52,311 bases of DNA from a virus. The position numbers and the translations under genes are program-made. Positions 1-7,257 of the stretch are shown one piece after another; position 1 is the stretch's first letter, and each line of letters begins with the position of its first letter. The notes under the pieces were generated by a model. It did not search any database. It was not told where the DNA came from and saw only the letters and a list, made by a program, of their open reading frames with translations. The stretch covers positions 1-52,311 of IMG/VR virus record IMGVR_UViG_3300005532_000255; one strand, written 5' to 3'.

Positions 1-165
1 TCGCCGCCACGCCCACGCAAGCGTGGCTCCTTCTGTCTTACCGAGTCCTGTTGGCACCGGCAAGATTTCGGGCAATCCGTTCAGCGCGATCTGCCGTTGC
101 CATTCGTATGGATTGAATCCGGCGGCTTGCTTGAAAAAAGCATCGAACTTTTGTGAGTCGGTCAT
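1..165 (-). CDS. cas3: Cas3-like helicase, N-terminal 55 residues (runs off window)
   Basis: Reading leftward from ATG at 165, an open frame runs to the first base of the window. It has an N-terminal FFKQAAGFNPYEWQRQIA segment (a Q-motif-like helicase entry) and a Walker A loop PTGLGKTE at about residues 39-46, followed by LAWAWRR. The combination of an FF..A.G..PY..Q start, PTGLGKT and LAW.WRR is what I recall for Cas3 of type I-G (formerly I-U) CRISPR-Cas, so a DNA-degrading interference helicase is the best guess. Another superfamily-2 helicase is possible. The rest of the gene and any other cas genes lie outside the window. It is divergent from the tRNA fragment and integrase, and is probably not part of the prophage. 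Confidence 0.6.
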   Translation of the reverse strand, partial: MTDSQKFDAFFKQAAGFNPYEWQRQIALNGLPEILPVPTGLGKTEGATLAWAWRR

Positions 166-429
166 GCCGCATTTCGCCCGCGCTTCGTTTACTGTCGATT
201 AGGGAAATTATACTTCTGCGCGAAGCTGCGCCGGTTAAGCAGAGAAGTGAGAAGTGATCGCACCATCCAGTGTGACCACTTTTGTGCCCACCCTGTGCTT
301 CTCTCGGCTGCGCGCGGTTGCGCGCGGATCGCGCGGGAAGGGCCGTAAGTGTTTGAAACTTTGGCAGTTGTGCGCAACCGGGAACAATCGAGCGCAATCC
401 CGCTAAGTGTTTGATTCTACGCCGGGCGA

Positions 430-477
430 TGGTTCGGGACCAGGAGGTCGGTGGTTCAAATCCACTCGCCCCGACCA
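430..477 (+). other. 3' half of tRNA-Pro(CGG), phage attachment core
   Basis: The anticodon loop TTCGGGA (anticodon CGG at 435-437), a variable loop, a T arm GGTGGTTCAAATCCACT and a CCA end at 475-477 match the 3' half of a bacterial proline tRNA. The upstream bases (about 401-429) do not pair with the acceptor strand CGCCCCG, and the outer two anticodon-stem pairs are missing, so the 5' half is absent. The integrase stop codon lies 7 bases downstream. This is the normal picture of a tRNA 3'-end attachment site. The side is odd: an intact tRNA would be expected next to the integrase end in a single simple integration. Confidence 0.75.
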
Positions 478-483
478 AAGTTT

Positions 484-1650
484 TCAAACAGTTACGCGGT
501 ACTCGTTCCCGCATGGGACTCCATTAGGGACTCCAAGTCCCCATCCTGAACGTGCATATTGCTCGACGGCGGCGCACGCGGCGCCGTCGTCGAGGTGGCT
601 GTAAATGTTCAGCGTCACGTCGACGCTGCTGTGGCCCAGGGCGTCCCGCAGATCCTCTGGGTTAGCCCCCTGGCGACGGCCCCAGGTCGTGAACGTATGT
701 CGGAAATCGTGCCAAGATACCAGCGGAATCCCGGCACGTCGGCACGCTGGCTTGATATGCCTTGCTACGACATTGTGCAGGTCAACCGGGACGTTGACCC
801 TCGTGGCAAACAGGAAGTCGCGCGGGCCTCGGAACCGGCATCGTTGGACCCATTCCGTCAGCGCCGCCTGCGCCAGCGGCCAGAGCTTGACTCGTCGCCG
901 GGACCGCTGGGTCTTCGGCTCGCCGAGTACGCCCCGATAACAGGATTCGTCCACCAGCAGGGCGTCGCCGGTGAAGTCCTCCTGACGGAGCGCGGACAGC
1001 TCGCCCCGTCGCAGCCCCGTCAGCACGGCCACGATGACTAACGTGCTGTGGGGCGGCTCCAGCTCTCGCACCAGGGCCCAGAACTGCCCGGGGGTTAGGA
1101 TCACCTTCTCTCGAACCGTGCGACGAGCCGGCAGCTTCATGCGGCCTGCTGCCGGATTACCGCCAAGCCAGCCCCAATCGATGGCCACCGAGAGCAAGCC
1201 CCGCAGGTAACCCCGAAGCTCCCGAACAGACTTCGGCGCCAACTGGCGCGCCGATTCCGTCAGGAACCGCTGGACGTCCGCCTTCTCGACATCGGCGACA
1301 GGCATCGCCCCGAACGCCGGCTCGATCCGCTTGACAGCCCATTCGTAAGCGAGCTGCGTCGAGAACCGCAAGGTCGGCTTCACCGCCGCCCTCCACTCCT
1401 CGACCAGCTTGGACAAGGTCTTCTCACGGAACTCAACGCCGGGGGCAAGATCGTTGATGGGTTGAAGCACCTGCCGTGCCTTCTGGCAGGCCTCCGTGAA
1501 CGTTATCGACTGAGCCGGGCCAAGACAGGCAGTGCGACGCACACGTCGGTGCTCGTCGCCCTCCACTATGTCCGCCCAATAGCTGATTTTCCATTGTCCG
1601 TTCTGTACGCGTGGCCTGGGATTCTGCCCAGGCCTTCTTTGACGAGCCAT
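484..1650 (-). CDS. int: Tyrosine recombinase / phage integrase
   Basis: 388 residues. It carries the full set of tyrosine-recombinase residues: R214 in TGLRRGE, a lysine-containing turn GEPKTQRSRRR, H314-x-x-R317 in WHDFRH, H340 in LGH and the nucleophile Y350 in NIYSHLDD. An N-terminal SAM-like core-binding region covers about 75-170. It catalyses site-specific integration and excision of the prophage. ATG at 1650 is preferred over an upstream in-frame start at 1731 because AGGAGGG lies 9 bases before it. The stop codon abuts the tRNA-Pro fragment, so that fragment is the likely recombination target. Confidence 0.95.
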   Translation of the reverse strand: MARQRRPGQNPRPRVQNGQWKISYWADIVEGDEHRRVRRTACLGPAQSITFTEACQKARQVLQPINDLAPGVEFREKTLSKLVEEWRAAVKPTLRFSTQLAYEWAVKRIEPAFGAMPVADVEKADVQRFLTESARQLAPKSVRELRGYLRGLLSVAIDWGWLGGNPAAGRMKLPARRTVREKVILTPGQFWALVRELEPPHSTLVIVAVLTGLRRGELSALRQEDFTGDALLVDESCYRGVLGEPKTQRSRRRVKLWPLAQAALTEWVQRCRFRGPRDFLFATRVNVPVDLHNVVARHIKPACRRAGIPLVSWHDFRHTFTTWGRRQGANPEDLRDALGHSSVDVTLNIYSHLDDGAACAAVEQYARSGWGLGVPNGVPCGNEYRVTV

Positions 1651-1750
1651 ACGCCGCCACCCTCCTTGTGTGGCCGTATGGCCCGCCGACTGAACGGAGA
1701 GGATGCTACCTCGTTGTGGCACGGGGATCAAGCGCTAATCGGTGGTGGGT

Positions 1751-1804
1751 TGGACGGGCCGGAATCGAACCGGCGCGATGCGGCGGGATCTCATAACGCA
1801 TCGC
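1751..1804 (-). other. tRNA-like T arm with adjacent 8-bp hairpin
   Basis: On the minus strand there is a perfect tRNA T arm (GCCGG-TTCGATT-CCGGC, 1774-1758) followed by CCGTCCA. Just 5' of it is an 8-bp perfect stem GCGATGCG/CGCATCGC (1804-1797 with 1782-1775) closing a 14-base loop. I could not fold a full cloverleaf: no matching 5' acceptor strand is found in the 100 bases upstream and the stem does not fit an anticodon or variable arm. It could be a decayed tRNA, a second attachment remnant or an atypical phage tRNA-like RNA. It lies about 100 bases upstream of the integrase start and in the same direction. Confidence 0.4.
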
Positions 1805-1818
1805 TTCTTGGCTGGCTT

Positions 1819-2016
1819 TCAGCTATCGGCCACCGGTACGGCCGCCATGCCTCGCCGGGGCCGGGCAGAAAGGGTCCCCACCCAGAAGGCGAGGTCCTTC
1901 TTGCGGCCGAGCTTCAGCGTTACCCACTCCGCGCCGGTTGGCGGCAGAAAGGAGACTTTCGGCTGCTTGTGCCGTCTTCTAGCCTCTCGCTCGCGTTTCC
2001 CGGCCCGGTTCGACAT
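1819..2016 (-). CDS. Small basic hypothetical protein
   Basis: 65 residues, starting MSNRAGKREREARRRHK. The N-terminus is very basic and the middle part reads PPTGAEWVTLKLGRKKD. ATG at 2016 lies 5 bases after the stop of the HNH gene, with GAGAGGT inside that gene as ribosome-binding site, so the two are probably co-transcribed. The 3' end runs into the tRNA-like segment. I do not recognise the family; no membrane segment or zinc motif is seen. The product name stays open. Confidence 0.5.
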   Translation of the reverse strand: MSNRAGKREREARRRHKQPKVSFLPPTGAEWVTLKLGRKKDLAFWVGTLSARPRRGMAAVPVADS

Positions 2017-2021
2017 GGCTT

Positions 2022-2426
2022 TTAGCGGGTTACCTCTCGCATGGCCCCCGCTTGCAGCCGACGACAGGTTTTGCACCTGCGTGCAGCCCTCGCCGGGTAC
2101 ACGTAGGTGTTCCTGCTGTCGTAAGGATGCCCGCTCGGGCACGCAACCTTGCGCCTGTTGTGGTTGTCACCACGCCGAACATTCTCTCCACCAGTGACGG
2201 CTTCGAGATGTGCAGGATTCACACACGCTCGGTAGCGACACAGATGATCGACGTGAAGCCCTGGAGCTATCGGACCTTTGAAGCGTTCGTAGATCCAGCG
2301 GTGGGCGTAATACTTCCGCCGACCAGTTCCGAACCGAGCGTAACCCTTCGGGTCCAGATAGCCTTTCCAGGTCCAGCACTCGCCGGACCTGTCGACGAAG
2401 CTCCAGAATCTGTCCTCTGCGCCCAT
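2022..2426 (-). CDS. HNH endonuclease
   Basis: 134 residues from ATG at 2426 (a GTG at 2465 is an alternative start). The segment HVDHLC...CVNPAHLEAVT (residues 58-77) is the classic HNH core, with H61, N70 and H73 as the metal and catalytic residues, preceded by AHRW at about 41-44. C63 and C68, plus CPSGH and CKTC further on, look like a zinc-ribbon tail. Such genes are either free-standing homing nucleases or phage packaging nucleases. Here it sits in the integration/replication block far from the terminase, which favours a homing or recombination-type nuclease. Confidence 0.85.
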   Translation of the reverse strand: MGAEDRFWSFVDRSGECWTWKGYLDPKGYARFGTGRRKYYAHRWIYERFKGPIAPGLHVDHLCRYRACVNPAHLEAVTGGENVRRGDNHNRRKVACPSGHPYDSRNTYVYPARAARRCKTCRRLQAGAMREVTR

Positions 2427-2544
2427 GCGGATGCCTACTAATCGCAGCCGTCCCACCAGGGGCACCGTCCAATGAATCGCTCGCTGCTCGGCCGGGACCT
2501 TTTGGGCATAGTGAGTTGGAGGGGTTTTCTGACATCGGCAGCGC

Positions 2545-2550
2545 TATACT
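2545..2550 (+). promoter_or_regulatory. Candidate -10 box TATACT for the HEPN gene
   Basis: TATACT lies 12 bases before the ATG of the rightward gene at 2563. No good -35 is seen. If used, the transcript would be nearly leaderless. Confidence 0.45.
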
Positions 2551-2562
2551 TTCCCAACAGAG

Positions 2563-3225
2563 ATGTCGACACTTAAAGCCCGAATCATATTGGACAGCGC
2601 GAAGAGCTCAACGCAGAGCTTCTTCGCCGCCTTTGACACGGTGAGGACTGCCCGAGGGGCAACCGCAGGCGCCCCGACAGATGAAGAACAAGATCTTCTC
2701 CGTGCCGGGCTCGTCTTCGCAGCCGCTGGTTTGGACTCTATGCTCAAGCAGCTCATCCGAGAGGCGATCACGCGCCTCGCCGAGAAGAACCCAAAGGTCC
2801 AAGAGGAACTGGAAACCTTTGTGCACCGGCAGATCCGAGGCGATTCAGAGGGCTCCGAAGCAATCTCGGGCCACAAGTTCTTGGCGAGGGTGCTGGTCTC
2901 CGCGAACTTACAGGCCCGCCTGATCGAGGAATATGTGCGAGAATTAACTGGCACTAGCCTGCAATCGGCAGATCAGCTCTTCAAAACCGTGAGGGCGTTG
3001 GGGCTTGATCCGAAAGAAGCTCAACTTGACGCACAGCAACTTAAGGGCATCTTCGACATCCGAAACAAGATCATCCACGAACTCGATGTAAACCTGAACA
3101 CCGCACGTGGAAGGCGGACGCGTCACAGCCGACGAAAGCCCGAGCTGGAGGAGCACGCCCGAAAGCTTCTTGATGTTGGAGAGCGCATTCTTGGAGAGAT
3201 CGAACAGCAATTGAACTCAGCCTAA
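2563..3225 (+). CDS. HEPN-domain protein (putative RNase), rightward moron
   Basis: 220 residues, mainly helical. The segment DIRNKIIHELD holds R167-N-K-I-I-H172, the R-x4-H signature of HEPN domains, which are often metal-independent RNases in toxin and phage-defence systems. The arrangement (an early conserved helix pair, then RN..IH) is reminiscent of the RiboL-PSP/MAE-type HEPN families. It reads against the leftward phage genes and its end overlaps the helicase end by 9 bases. No antitoxin-like nucleotidyltransferase is adjacent. The motif is seen; the RNase role is family knowledge; a defence role is inference. Confidence 0.6.
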   Translation: MSTLKARIILDSAKSSTQSFFAAFDTVRTARGATAGAPTDEEQDLLRAGLVFAAAGLDSMLKQLIREAITRLAEKNPKVQEELETFVHRQIRGDSEGSEAISGHKFLARVLVSANLQARLIEEYVRELTGTSLQSADQLFKTVRALGLDPKEAQLDAQQLKGIFDIRNKIIHELDVNLNTARGRRTRHSRRKPELEEHARKLLDVGERILGEIEQQLNSA

Positions 3226-4893
3226 ACCGGCGCTCCGGGCTCGACATTCAAACCGCCCCACCTCTCGCAGGAAAACCATCTCGATGTTTTTCGTCGGGCC
3301 GTTCCGCTGTTTGGCAACGGCCAACTCGGCCTTCCCCCGCACCGATTCGTCGCGGGGTTTGTACATCTCCTCGCGGTACAGCAGCAGGACCACATCCGCA
3401 TCCTGCTCCAGCGTGCCGGAGTCGCGGAGATCGCTTAGGCGCGGCCGCATGTCGCCGCCGCGTACTTCCGGCGCGCGGCTCAGCTGTGAGAGCACCAGGA
3501 ACGGCACGTTGAATTCCTTCGCCGCCAGCTTCAGCTCGCGGGAGATGCCGGAGACCTCGGCGTTGCGGTCTCGCCCGCGCCCCGTCATCAGTCCCAGGTA
3601 ATCGATCACCACGAGGACGAGCTTCTGCTGTGCCGCTAGCCCTCGCAGCGCGGTGCACACTCCCTGGACGGTCGCCCTGGTGTTGTCGCTGATGTACAGG
3701 GGCGCCCTGGCAATCTCGCCAAGCGCAGCGGCAATCCGGCGCCGTTCCTCTCTGTCCAACTCGCCGCGCCGCAGACGCTGGCCATCCACGCGCGCCTCCT
3801 GCGAAATCAGCCGGCGCAGCAGGGATTCCTTGCTCATCTCCAGCGAGAACAGGGCAACGCAACCGCCGCCGCTCTTCGCTGCGTGGTAGGCGATCTGCAA
3901 GGCGATCCAGGTCTTCCCCATGGATGGCCGCGCGGCCACCAGACACAGCTCACCGTTGTGCAGGCCGCAAGTGAGGTCGTTCAGGGCCCGCCACGGGGTC
4001 TGTAGGCCTGGCTGCGGTCTAAGGAAGCTGTCCACGCCGCCGGCAGCGGAAAGGATTTGCTCGGGGCTGAAGAACTGCGGCTGAGCCTGTGGCTTGTGGT
4101 TGGCCTGCTCCGGGAACCAGCTCGCCCCCAGCGTGGAGACGGCACCCGCGTCCAGGACAGGCGCTGCCTTGACGGCCTGTACGAGCTCGTCTTTGCCGTG
4201 GCCCCGTGCCAGCCAGTCCGTCGCGTCCCCCTTCTTCGGGAGGCCCGGCAGCTCCACGAGCTTGACGCCACGGGCTACCGGCAACAGCGACTGCGCCGCC
4301 CGCAGAGCATGCCGCCGGCCTTCGTCGTCGTTGTCGGGCAGAATGACGACGAGCTTGCCGGCAAGGGACTGAGCGTAATGATCGCGCCACTTTCCGGCCC
4401 CGTGCGGGTTGCACGTCGCCGTCAGCCCCAGTCCACGCAGCGTCTCGACATCCTTCTCGCCCTCGACCAAGTAGACGCACTCGGCCGCCAGGACCTCCGG
4501 CAGGCGGTACAGAACGCGTCGAACGTCCCCGAGCTTCCAGGTTCCGTCCGCCCGGCGCTGCGCGAACGACTTCGGCGAGTACCGGATGACCTCGAACAGC
4601 AGCTTGCCGTGTTCGTCGGTGTACGGGTAGGTGGCGACGATCTGGCGCTGCGGCGCTTCTGAGGGGCCGTGCTCCTGGCCGCACTTGCATCGGCCACGCA
4701 GCCGGTGCGGGTAGGTTCCACTCTCTGGATTCTGCTCGATCCCGCCGGCTAACTCGTCGCGCGTGCAGTGCGCGAATTCACCGTCGCTCGACAGATAGCC
4801 GAAGCAGCGCTTCCCCTGACCGCGCGGCGCCTCGTCGCAGCCGCCGCAGATCGGACACGGATTGCGGCGATGAAACCGTTGCTGTGGTCTCAT
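3217..4893 (-). CDS. Primase-helicase fusion (TOPRIM + DnaB-type)
   Basis: 558 residues in three parts. The first is a cysteine-rich zinc segment (CPIC at 13-16 and further cysteines to about 71). The second is a TOPRIM primase-like domain with E144 in VEGEKD and D187/D189 in PDNDDEGR. The third is a RecA-type replicative helicase with Walker A ARPSMGKT (320-327) and Walker B VVIDYLGLM (D430). The plan resembles T7 gp4 and makes the protein the replisome motor and possible primer maker. Its ATG overlaps the stop of the O-like gene (ATGA at 4893-4890), so initiator and helicase are translationally coupled. Whether the primase part is active cannot be told from sequence alone. Confidence 0.9.
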   Translation of the reverse strand: MRPQQRFHRRNPCPICGGCDEAPRGQGKRCFGYLSSDGEFAHCTRDELAGGIEQNPESGTYPHRLRGRCKCGQEHGPSEAPQRQIVATYPYTDEHGKLLFEVIRYSPKSFAQRRADGTWKLGDVRRVLYRLPEVLAAECVYLVEGEKDVETLRGLGLTATCNPHGAGKWRDHYAQSLAGKLVVILPDNDDEGRRHALRAAQSLLPVARGVKLVELPGLPKKGDATDWLARGHGKDELVQAVKAAPVLDAGAVSTLGASWFPEQANHKPQAQPQFFSPEQILSAAGGVDSFLRPQPGLQTPWRALNDLTCGLHNGELCLVAARPSMGKTWIALQIAYHAAKSGGGCVALFSLEMSKESLLRRLISQEARVDGQRLRRGELDREERRRIAAALGEIARAPLYISDNTRATVQGVCTALRGLAAQQKLVLVVIDYLGLMTGRGRDRNAEVSGISRELKLAAKEFNVPFLVLSQLSRAPEVRGGDMRPRLSDLRDSGTLEQDADVVLLLYREEMYKPRDESVRGKAELAVAKQRNGPTKNIEMVFLREVGRFECRARSAGLG

Positions 4894-5642
4894 CGCCAGT
4901 ACTCGGGCAGGTCCGCATCGGCGGGTTTGGGATCATCGAGCCAGCGCTTTTCGGAAAGCCATTTCGCCGGAGCGGGGATGTACTTGCCGTTTTCCTTCTC
5001 CCATTCCTCGGATCGCAGCCAGCGCTCGAGGCCCGCCATGACCTGGTCGGCGATGGCATCCAGGCCGAGGCTCAGCCACATCTGCACCGCCATGGCCTTG
5101 CCGGTCTTGCGAGGGTACTTCTCCCAGAACCGGTCGAACGCCTCCCCGGAGTGAGATTCCGGCGACTGTACGCGCGATGCGTGACGCGCTTCTGTTCCGT
5201 TCCCCGTTCCCTTCTGTTCTGTTCTCTTCTCTTCTGTTCTATGTACACTCGGGTGACACTCGGGTGACAGGCGGGTATCACCCGGCTGCCACTCAGGTGT
5301 CCCGCCCGGCTCGATGCTTTCTAACCAGCCTATTTTCAGCAGCCTCGGGATGGCCTCGGCGAACACCTGGGCCGGGCAGCGCGTCACGCGCTCCAGCGCC
5401 TCTTCGTCGTAGGGCCTTCCGCCGTCGCGCACCAGGGTGCCACGCGGGTGACACTTGGATGCCACCTGGATGATAAGGACCCAGGCGCCGAAGTGAGCGG
5501 CCCCGTTTGCGTGGCTGATCAGCTCCGTATATCCGTCGCCGTCGTGCTTGTTGGGGATGGGGACCCAGTGGAGATTCTGGCGACCCCGGCTGCGGCTGTT
5601 CTCAAAGCGGTCGTCCCAATCGACGATGCGGAGGACCTTCAT
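4890..5642 (-). CDS. Lambda O-like replication initiator / helicase loader
   Basis: 250 residues. The N-terminal part (about 1-135) looks like a winged-helix initiator domain. The middle (HRTEEKRTEQKGTGNGTEA) is low-complexity. The C-terminal part FDRFWEKYPRKTGKA...PAPAKWLSEKRW is the helicase-interacting domain seen in many phage O/DnaT-type proteins. ATG at 5642 overlaps the stop of the upstream nuclease gene (ATGA). The coding sequence contains two blocks of 11-bp repeats (5242-5307 and 5426-5480), as the lambda origin lies inside gene O. Initiator function is therefore supported by domain, position and internal iterons. The repeats are not a codon effect, because 11 is not a multiple of 3. 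Confidence 0.8.
   Translation of the reverse strand: MKVLRIVDWDDRFENSRSRGRQNLHWVPIPNKHDGDGYTELISHANGAAHFGAWVLIIQVASKCHPRGTLVRDGGRPYDEEALERVTRCPAQVFAEAIPRLLKIGWLESIEPGGTPEWQPGDTRLSPECHPSVHRTEEKRTEQKGTGNGTEARHASRVQSPESHSGEAFDRFWEKYPRKTGKAMAVQMWLSLGLDAIADQVMAGLERWLRSEEWEKENGKYIPAPAKWLSEKRWLDDPKPADADLPEYWR
5206..5307. repeat. Iteron array A1 with pyrimidine-rich flank, candidate replication origin
   Basis: A pyrimidine-rich tract of TTCTG/TTCTC repeats (5206-5240) ends in TTCTATGTACAC. It is followed by 11-bp units starting at 5242, 5253, 5264, 5275, 5286 and 5297. The best units are GTGACACTCGG, GTGACAGGCGG and GTATCACCCGG; the consensus is GTGNCACNCGG. Spacing is exactly 11 bp, so the sites fall on roughly one face of the helix. 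The array is inside the O-like gene, the classic place for a lambdoid origin. The last unit is weak. Confidence 0.7.
5426..5480. repeat. Iteron array A2
   Basis: A second run of 11-bp units lies in the same gene, starting at 5426 (weak), 5437 GTGCCACGCGG, 5448 GTGACACTTGG, 5459 ATGCCACCTGG and 5470 (weak). It has the same consensus and phase length as array A1 and is separated from it by about 120 bp. Confidence 0.6.
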
Positions 5643-5920
5643 CGCAGGCGCCGAACATCCGGCTGCCGCCGGCGGGGCCGCCAGCGGTGGATCACCTTGA
5701 CGCAGCCCTTGGGACACGGGAAGGCCCGCATAGCCTCCATCTCCACCCCGCTTGCCCAACGGCCGGTCTTGACCTGCACCAGGATAATCTCACTTGCGGA
5801 GATCGCAACGAAATCCCACTCGCCCTTGCTGGCGGCGCTGCGGATGCACCGGTAGCCGGCGCGCTCGAATAACGCCATTGAGCGATGCTCGTTGCGCCGG
5901 CCCTTGGCCGCAGAATTCAT
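5639..5920 (-). CDS. Small PD-(D/E)XK nuclease (resolvase-like)
   Basis: 93 residues. The layout KGRRNEHR (acidic residue in helix 1), then GEWDFVAIS and ILVQVKTGRW gives the E...D...(E/Q)xK active-site pattern of small Holliday-junction-resolvase or VRR-type nucleases, with Q in the place of the middle acidic residue. It is the first gene of a tightly coupled trio (nuclease, O-like protein, primase-helicase) joined by ATGA overlaps, so a role in phage DNA replication or recombination is likely. Branched-DNA specificity cannot be shown from sequence. Confidence 0.65.
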   Translation of the reverse strand: MNSAAKGRRNEHRSMALFERAGYRCIRSAASKGEWDFVAISASEIILVQVKTGRWASGVEMEAMRAFPCPKGCVKVIHRWRPRRRQPDVRRLR

Positions 5921-5965
5921 GGGATGGTTAGGGTGCTAATCCGATCTCCCCGAGACGACCGGCTT

Positions 5966-5971
5966 TAGTAT
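5966..5971 (+). promoter_or_regulatory. Candidate -10 box TAGTAT
   Basis: TAGTAT lies 20 bases before the GTG start at 5991, with GGAGGGA (5980-5986) between them as ribosome-binding site. It would let the rightward gene be expressed from a lysogen. Confidence 0.35.
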
Positions 5972-5990
5972 TCTTAGGCGGAGGGACGAG

Positions 5991-6512
5991 GTGCCCAAGT
6001 TCATCGTAGTCATCGGCTGCTGCCACGATCTACAGAAGGTCTGCCCTACACGCCAGGATCCGGACCACATTGTCCGCCAGCAGATCCAGAAGCTCAAGTT
6101 CGTCCGAACCCTTGCCCAGATGATCGAGCAACACGGTATAAACCTGGTAGCTGAAGAGGCTCGGCATGCAGAACTCACCACAGTAGAGCAACTGGCACGG
6201 CTGGCCCACATTTACTACGCCAACATCGACATGCCGTTGGCGGAGCGGGAGAGGCGAGGGATCCCACGGACTTATTCATCACTTCGGGACATTGACGACG
6301 CCACCAAGGAGCAAGCCCGCAGGTTTGACGAGGTGCGTGAGGATTACATGTTCTCGCGGGCCAAGGAATTCATGACCAGCGACACGAAGGCCCTAGTGAT
6401 CGTAGGCCAGATGCACATGGAACCGTTGAAGAAACGGTTCGAGCAGATTTGCGACTCCGTTTGCGACTACGACGTCACGAAAGAGGCATGGTTCGACTCA
6501 TCCGCTTTCTAG
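5991..6512 (+). CDS. Possible TIKI/TraB-type protein, rightward moron
   Basis: 173 residues from GTG with a strong ribosome-binding site. Two short motifs bracket the protein: GCCH (9-12) after a hydrophobic strand FIVVI, and GQMH (139-142) after ALVIV. E55/E56 and R116/E117 lie between them. Paired GxxH motifs with a conserved glutamate and arginine characterise the TIKI/TraB/ChaN-like fold, some members of which are metal-dependent hydrolases. I infer membership weakly; length is short for the family. It stands alone against leftward genes and its end overlaps the next leftward gene by 4 bases. Confidence 0.5.
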   Translation: MPKFIVVIGCCHDLQKVCPTRQDPDHIVRQQIQKLKFVRTLAQMIEQHGINLVAEEARHAELTTVEQLARLAHIYYANIDMPLAERERRGIPRTYSSLRDIDDATKEQARRFDEVREDYMFSRAKEFMTSDTKALVIVGQMHMEPLKKRFEQICDSVCDYDVTKEAWFDSSAF

Positions 6513-6814
6513 GTCCTGCCACAACTGTCCTTGATGATAAGGGTCTTTCCGTCTATTCTCGCAATCCAAAAAGACGCGCGGCGGCACGGCGGGAGCGCGC
6601 AAAGGCGGCGTAGTCCGGCCTCCCGCGCGCCGGCAGGCACGTGAGCCGCGTCGGCAGGTCCCTTCTTCGGGCACCCGGCCAGACGCCGGTAGAAGATGTC
6701 CCACGCGCGCTCCATGTCCACAACGCGCTGCAAGAACTCCCTGTCTGCGACCGGCGTGTGCGCACGGGCTGCGCGTGCAGCCAAGAGGAGGGCCAAGAAC
6801 CGGCGGCGGATCAC
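6509..6814 (-). CDS. Hypothetical protein with hydrophobic N-terminus
   Basis: 101 residues from GTG at 6814, which overlaps the stop of the DUF4406-type gene (GTGA). The start RRRFLALLLAARAARA could be a short signal or membrane segment. The middle part has DREFLQRVVDMERAWDIFYRR, a likely amphipathic helix, and three cysteines. I do not recognise the family. Coupling to the upstream gene suggests it belongs to the same early operon. Confidence 0.5.
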   Translation of the reverse strand: MIRRRFLALLLAARAARAHTPVADREFLQRVVDMERAWDIFYRRLAGCPKKGPADAAHVPAGAREAGLRRLCALPPCRRASFWIARIDGKTLIIKDSCGRT

Positions 6815-7257
6815 GTCAGGATGGCTTTCACCAGATCGATGGCTTGATCCAGATCGGGGACCATGAAGCCGGAGCACATCTCGACCATCGGGTGCCAGTG
6901 CACGTTGCCGGGCTCGATGACGACGATGCTGGGCTTGCGGAACGCGTCGGCCCAGGCGATCTCCATCACCGTGCCGATCGAGACCTGCCTGGCTCCCAGG
7001 AGGTTGAACAGCACCAGGTCGGCGCGCATCACATCGAAGCGGTCACGCGTGGTGATTCCCTTGGCGGTACTGAGCGGGTGCTCGTCGTAGGCGCCCGCCA
7101 GCACTCCCCGATCCTTCAGGTAGTCCTTCGCGCGGAGCGGCGAGAGGGCCTGGATGTGCGGCGGAAGCCGCGCGGCAACGTAGCCGCGCCAGTCTTCCGA
7201 GTCCGCGAAGGTGAGGCCGCTGATGGGGCCGGCCAGGTAGACGTGATAGGAGTGCAT
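6811..7257 (-). CDS. Nucleoside 2-deoxyribosyltransferase-like protein (DUF4406 type)
   Basis: 148 residues. It starts with HVYLAGPISG, the N-terminal strand-loop of the nucleoside 2-deoxyribosyltransferase fold, followed by DWR, SPLR.KDYL, TTRDRFDVMRADLVLFNLLGA and SIGTVMEIAWA. The last part carries the GT..E.AWA helix with the usual nucleophilic glutamate position. Members cleave or exchange the base of deoxynucleosides or act on NAD-like compounds. In phages they are commonly near dNTP-metabolism genes, which fits the DUF5664-type gene upstream. Activity is inferred from fold only. Confidence 0.75.
   Translation of the reverse strand: MHSYHVYLAGPISGLTFADSEDWRGYVAARLPPHIQALSPLRAKDYLKDRGVLAGAYDEHPLSTAKGITTRDRFDVMRADLVLFNLLGARQVSIGTVMEIAWADAFRKPSIVVIEPGNVHWHPMVEMCSGFMVPDLDQAIDLVKAILT

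Noticed and set aside
38-514. 158-residue leftward frame containing GASGFEPPTSWSRT
   Set aside because: That peptide is the well-known false translation across a tRNA T arm (here the tRNA-Pro half). The real signal in this stretch is the Cas3-like start in another frame at 1-165.
1462-2197. Rightward frames with GRNRTGAMRR and WVGRAGIEPARC peptides
   Set aside because: These are false translations across the second T arm and lie antisense to the integrase and HNH genes.
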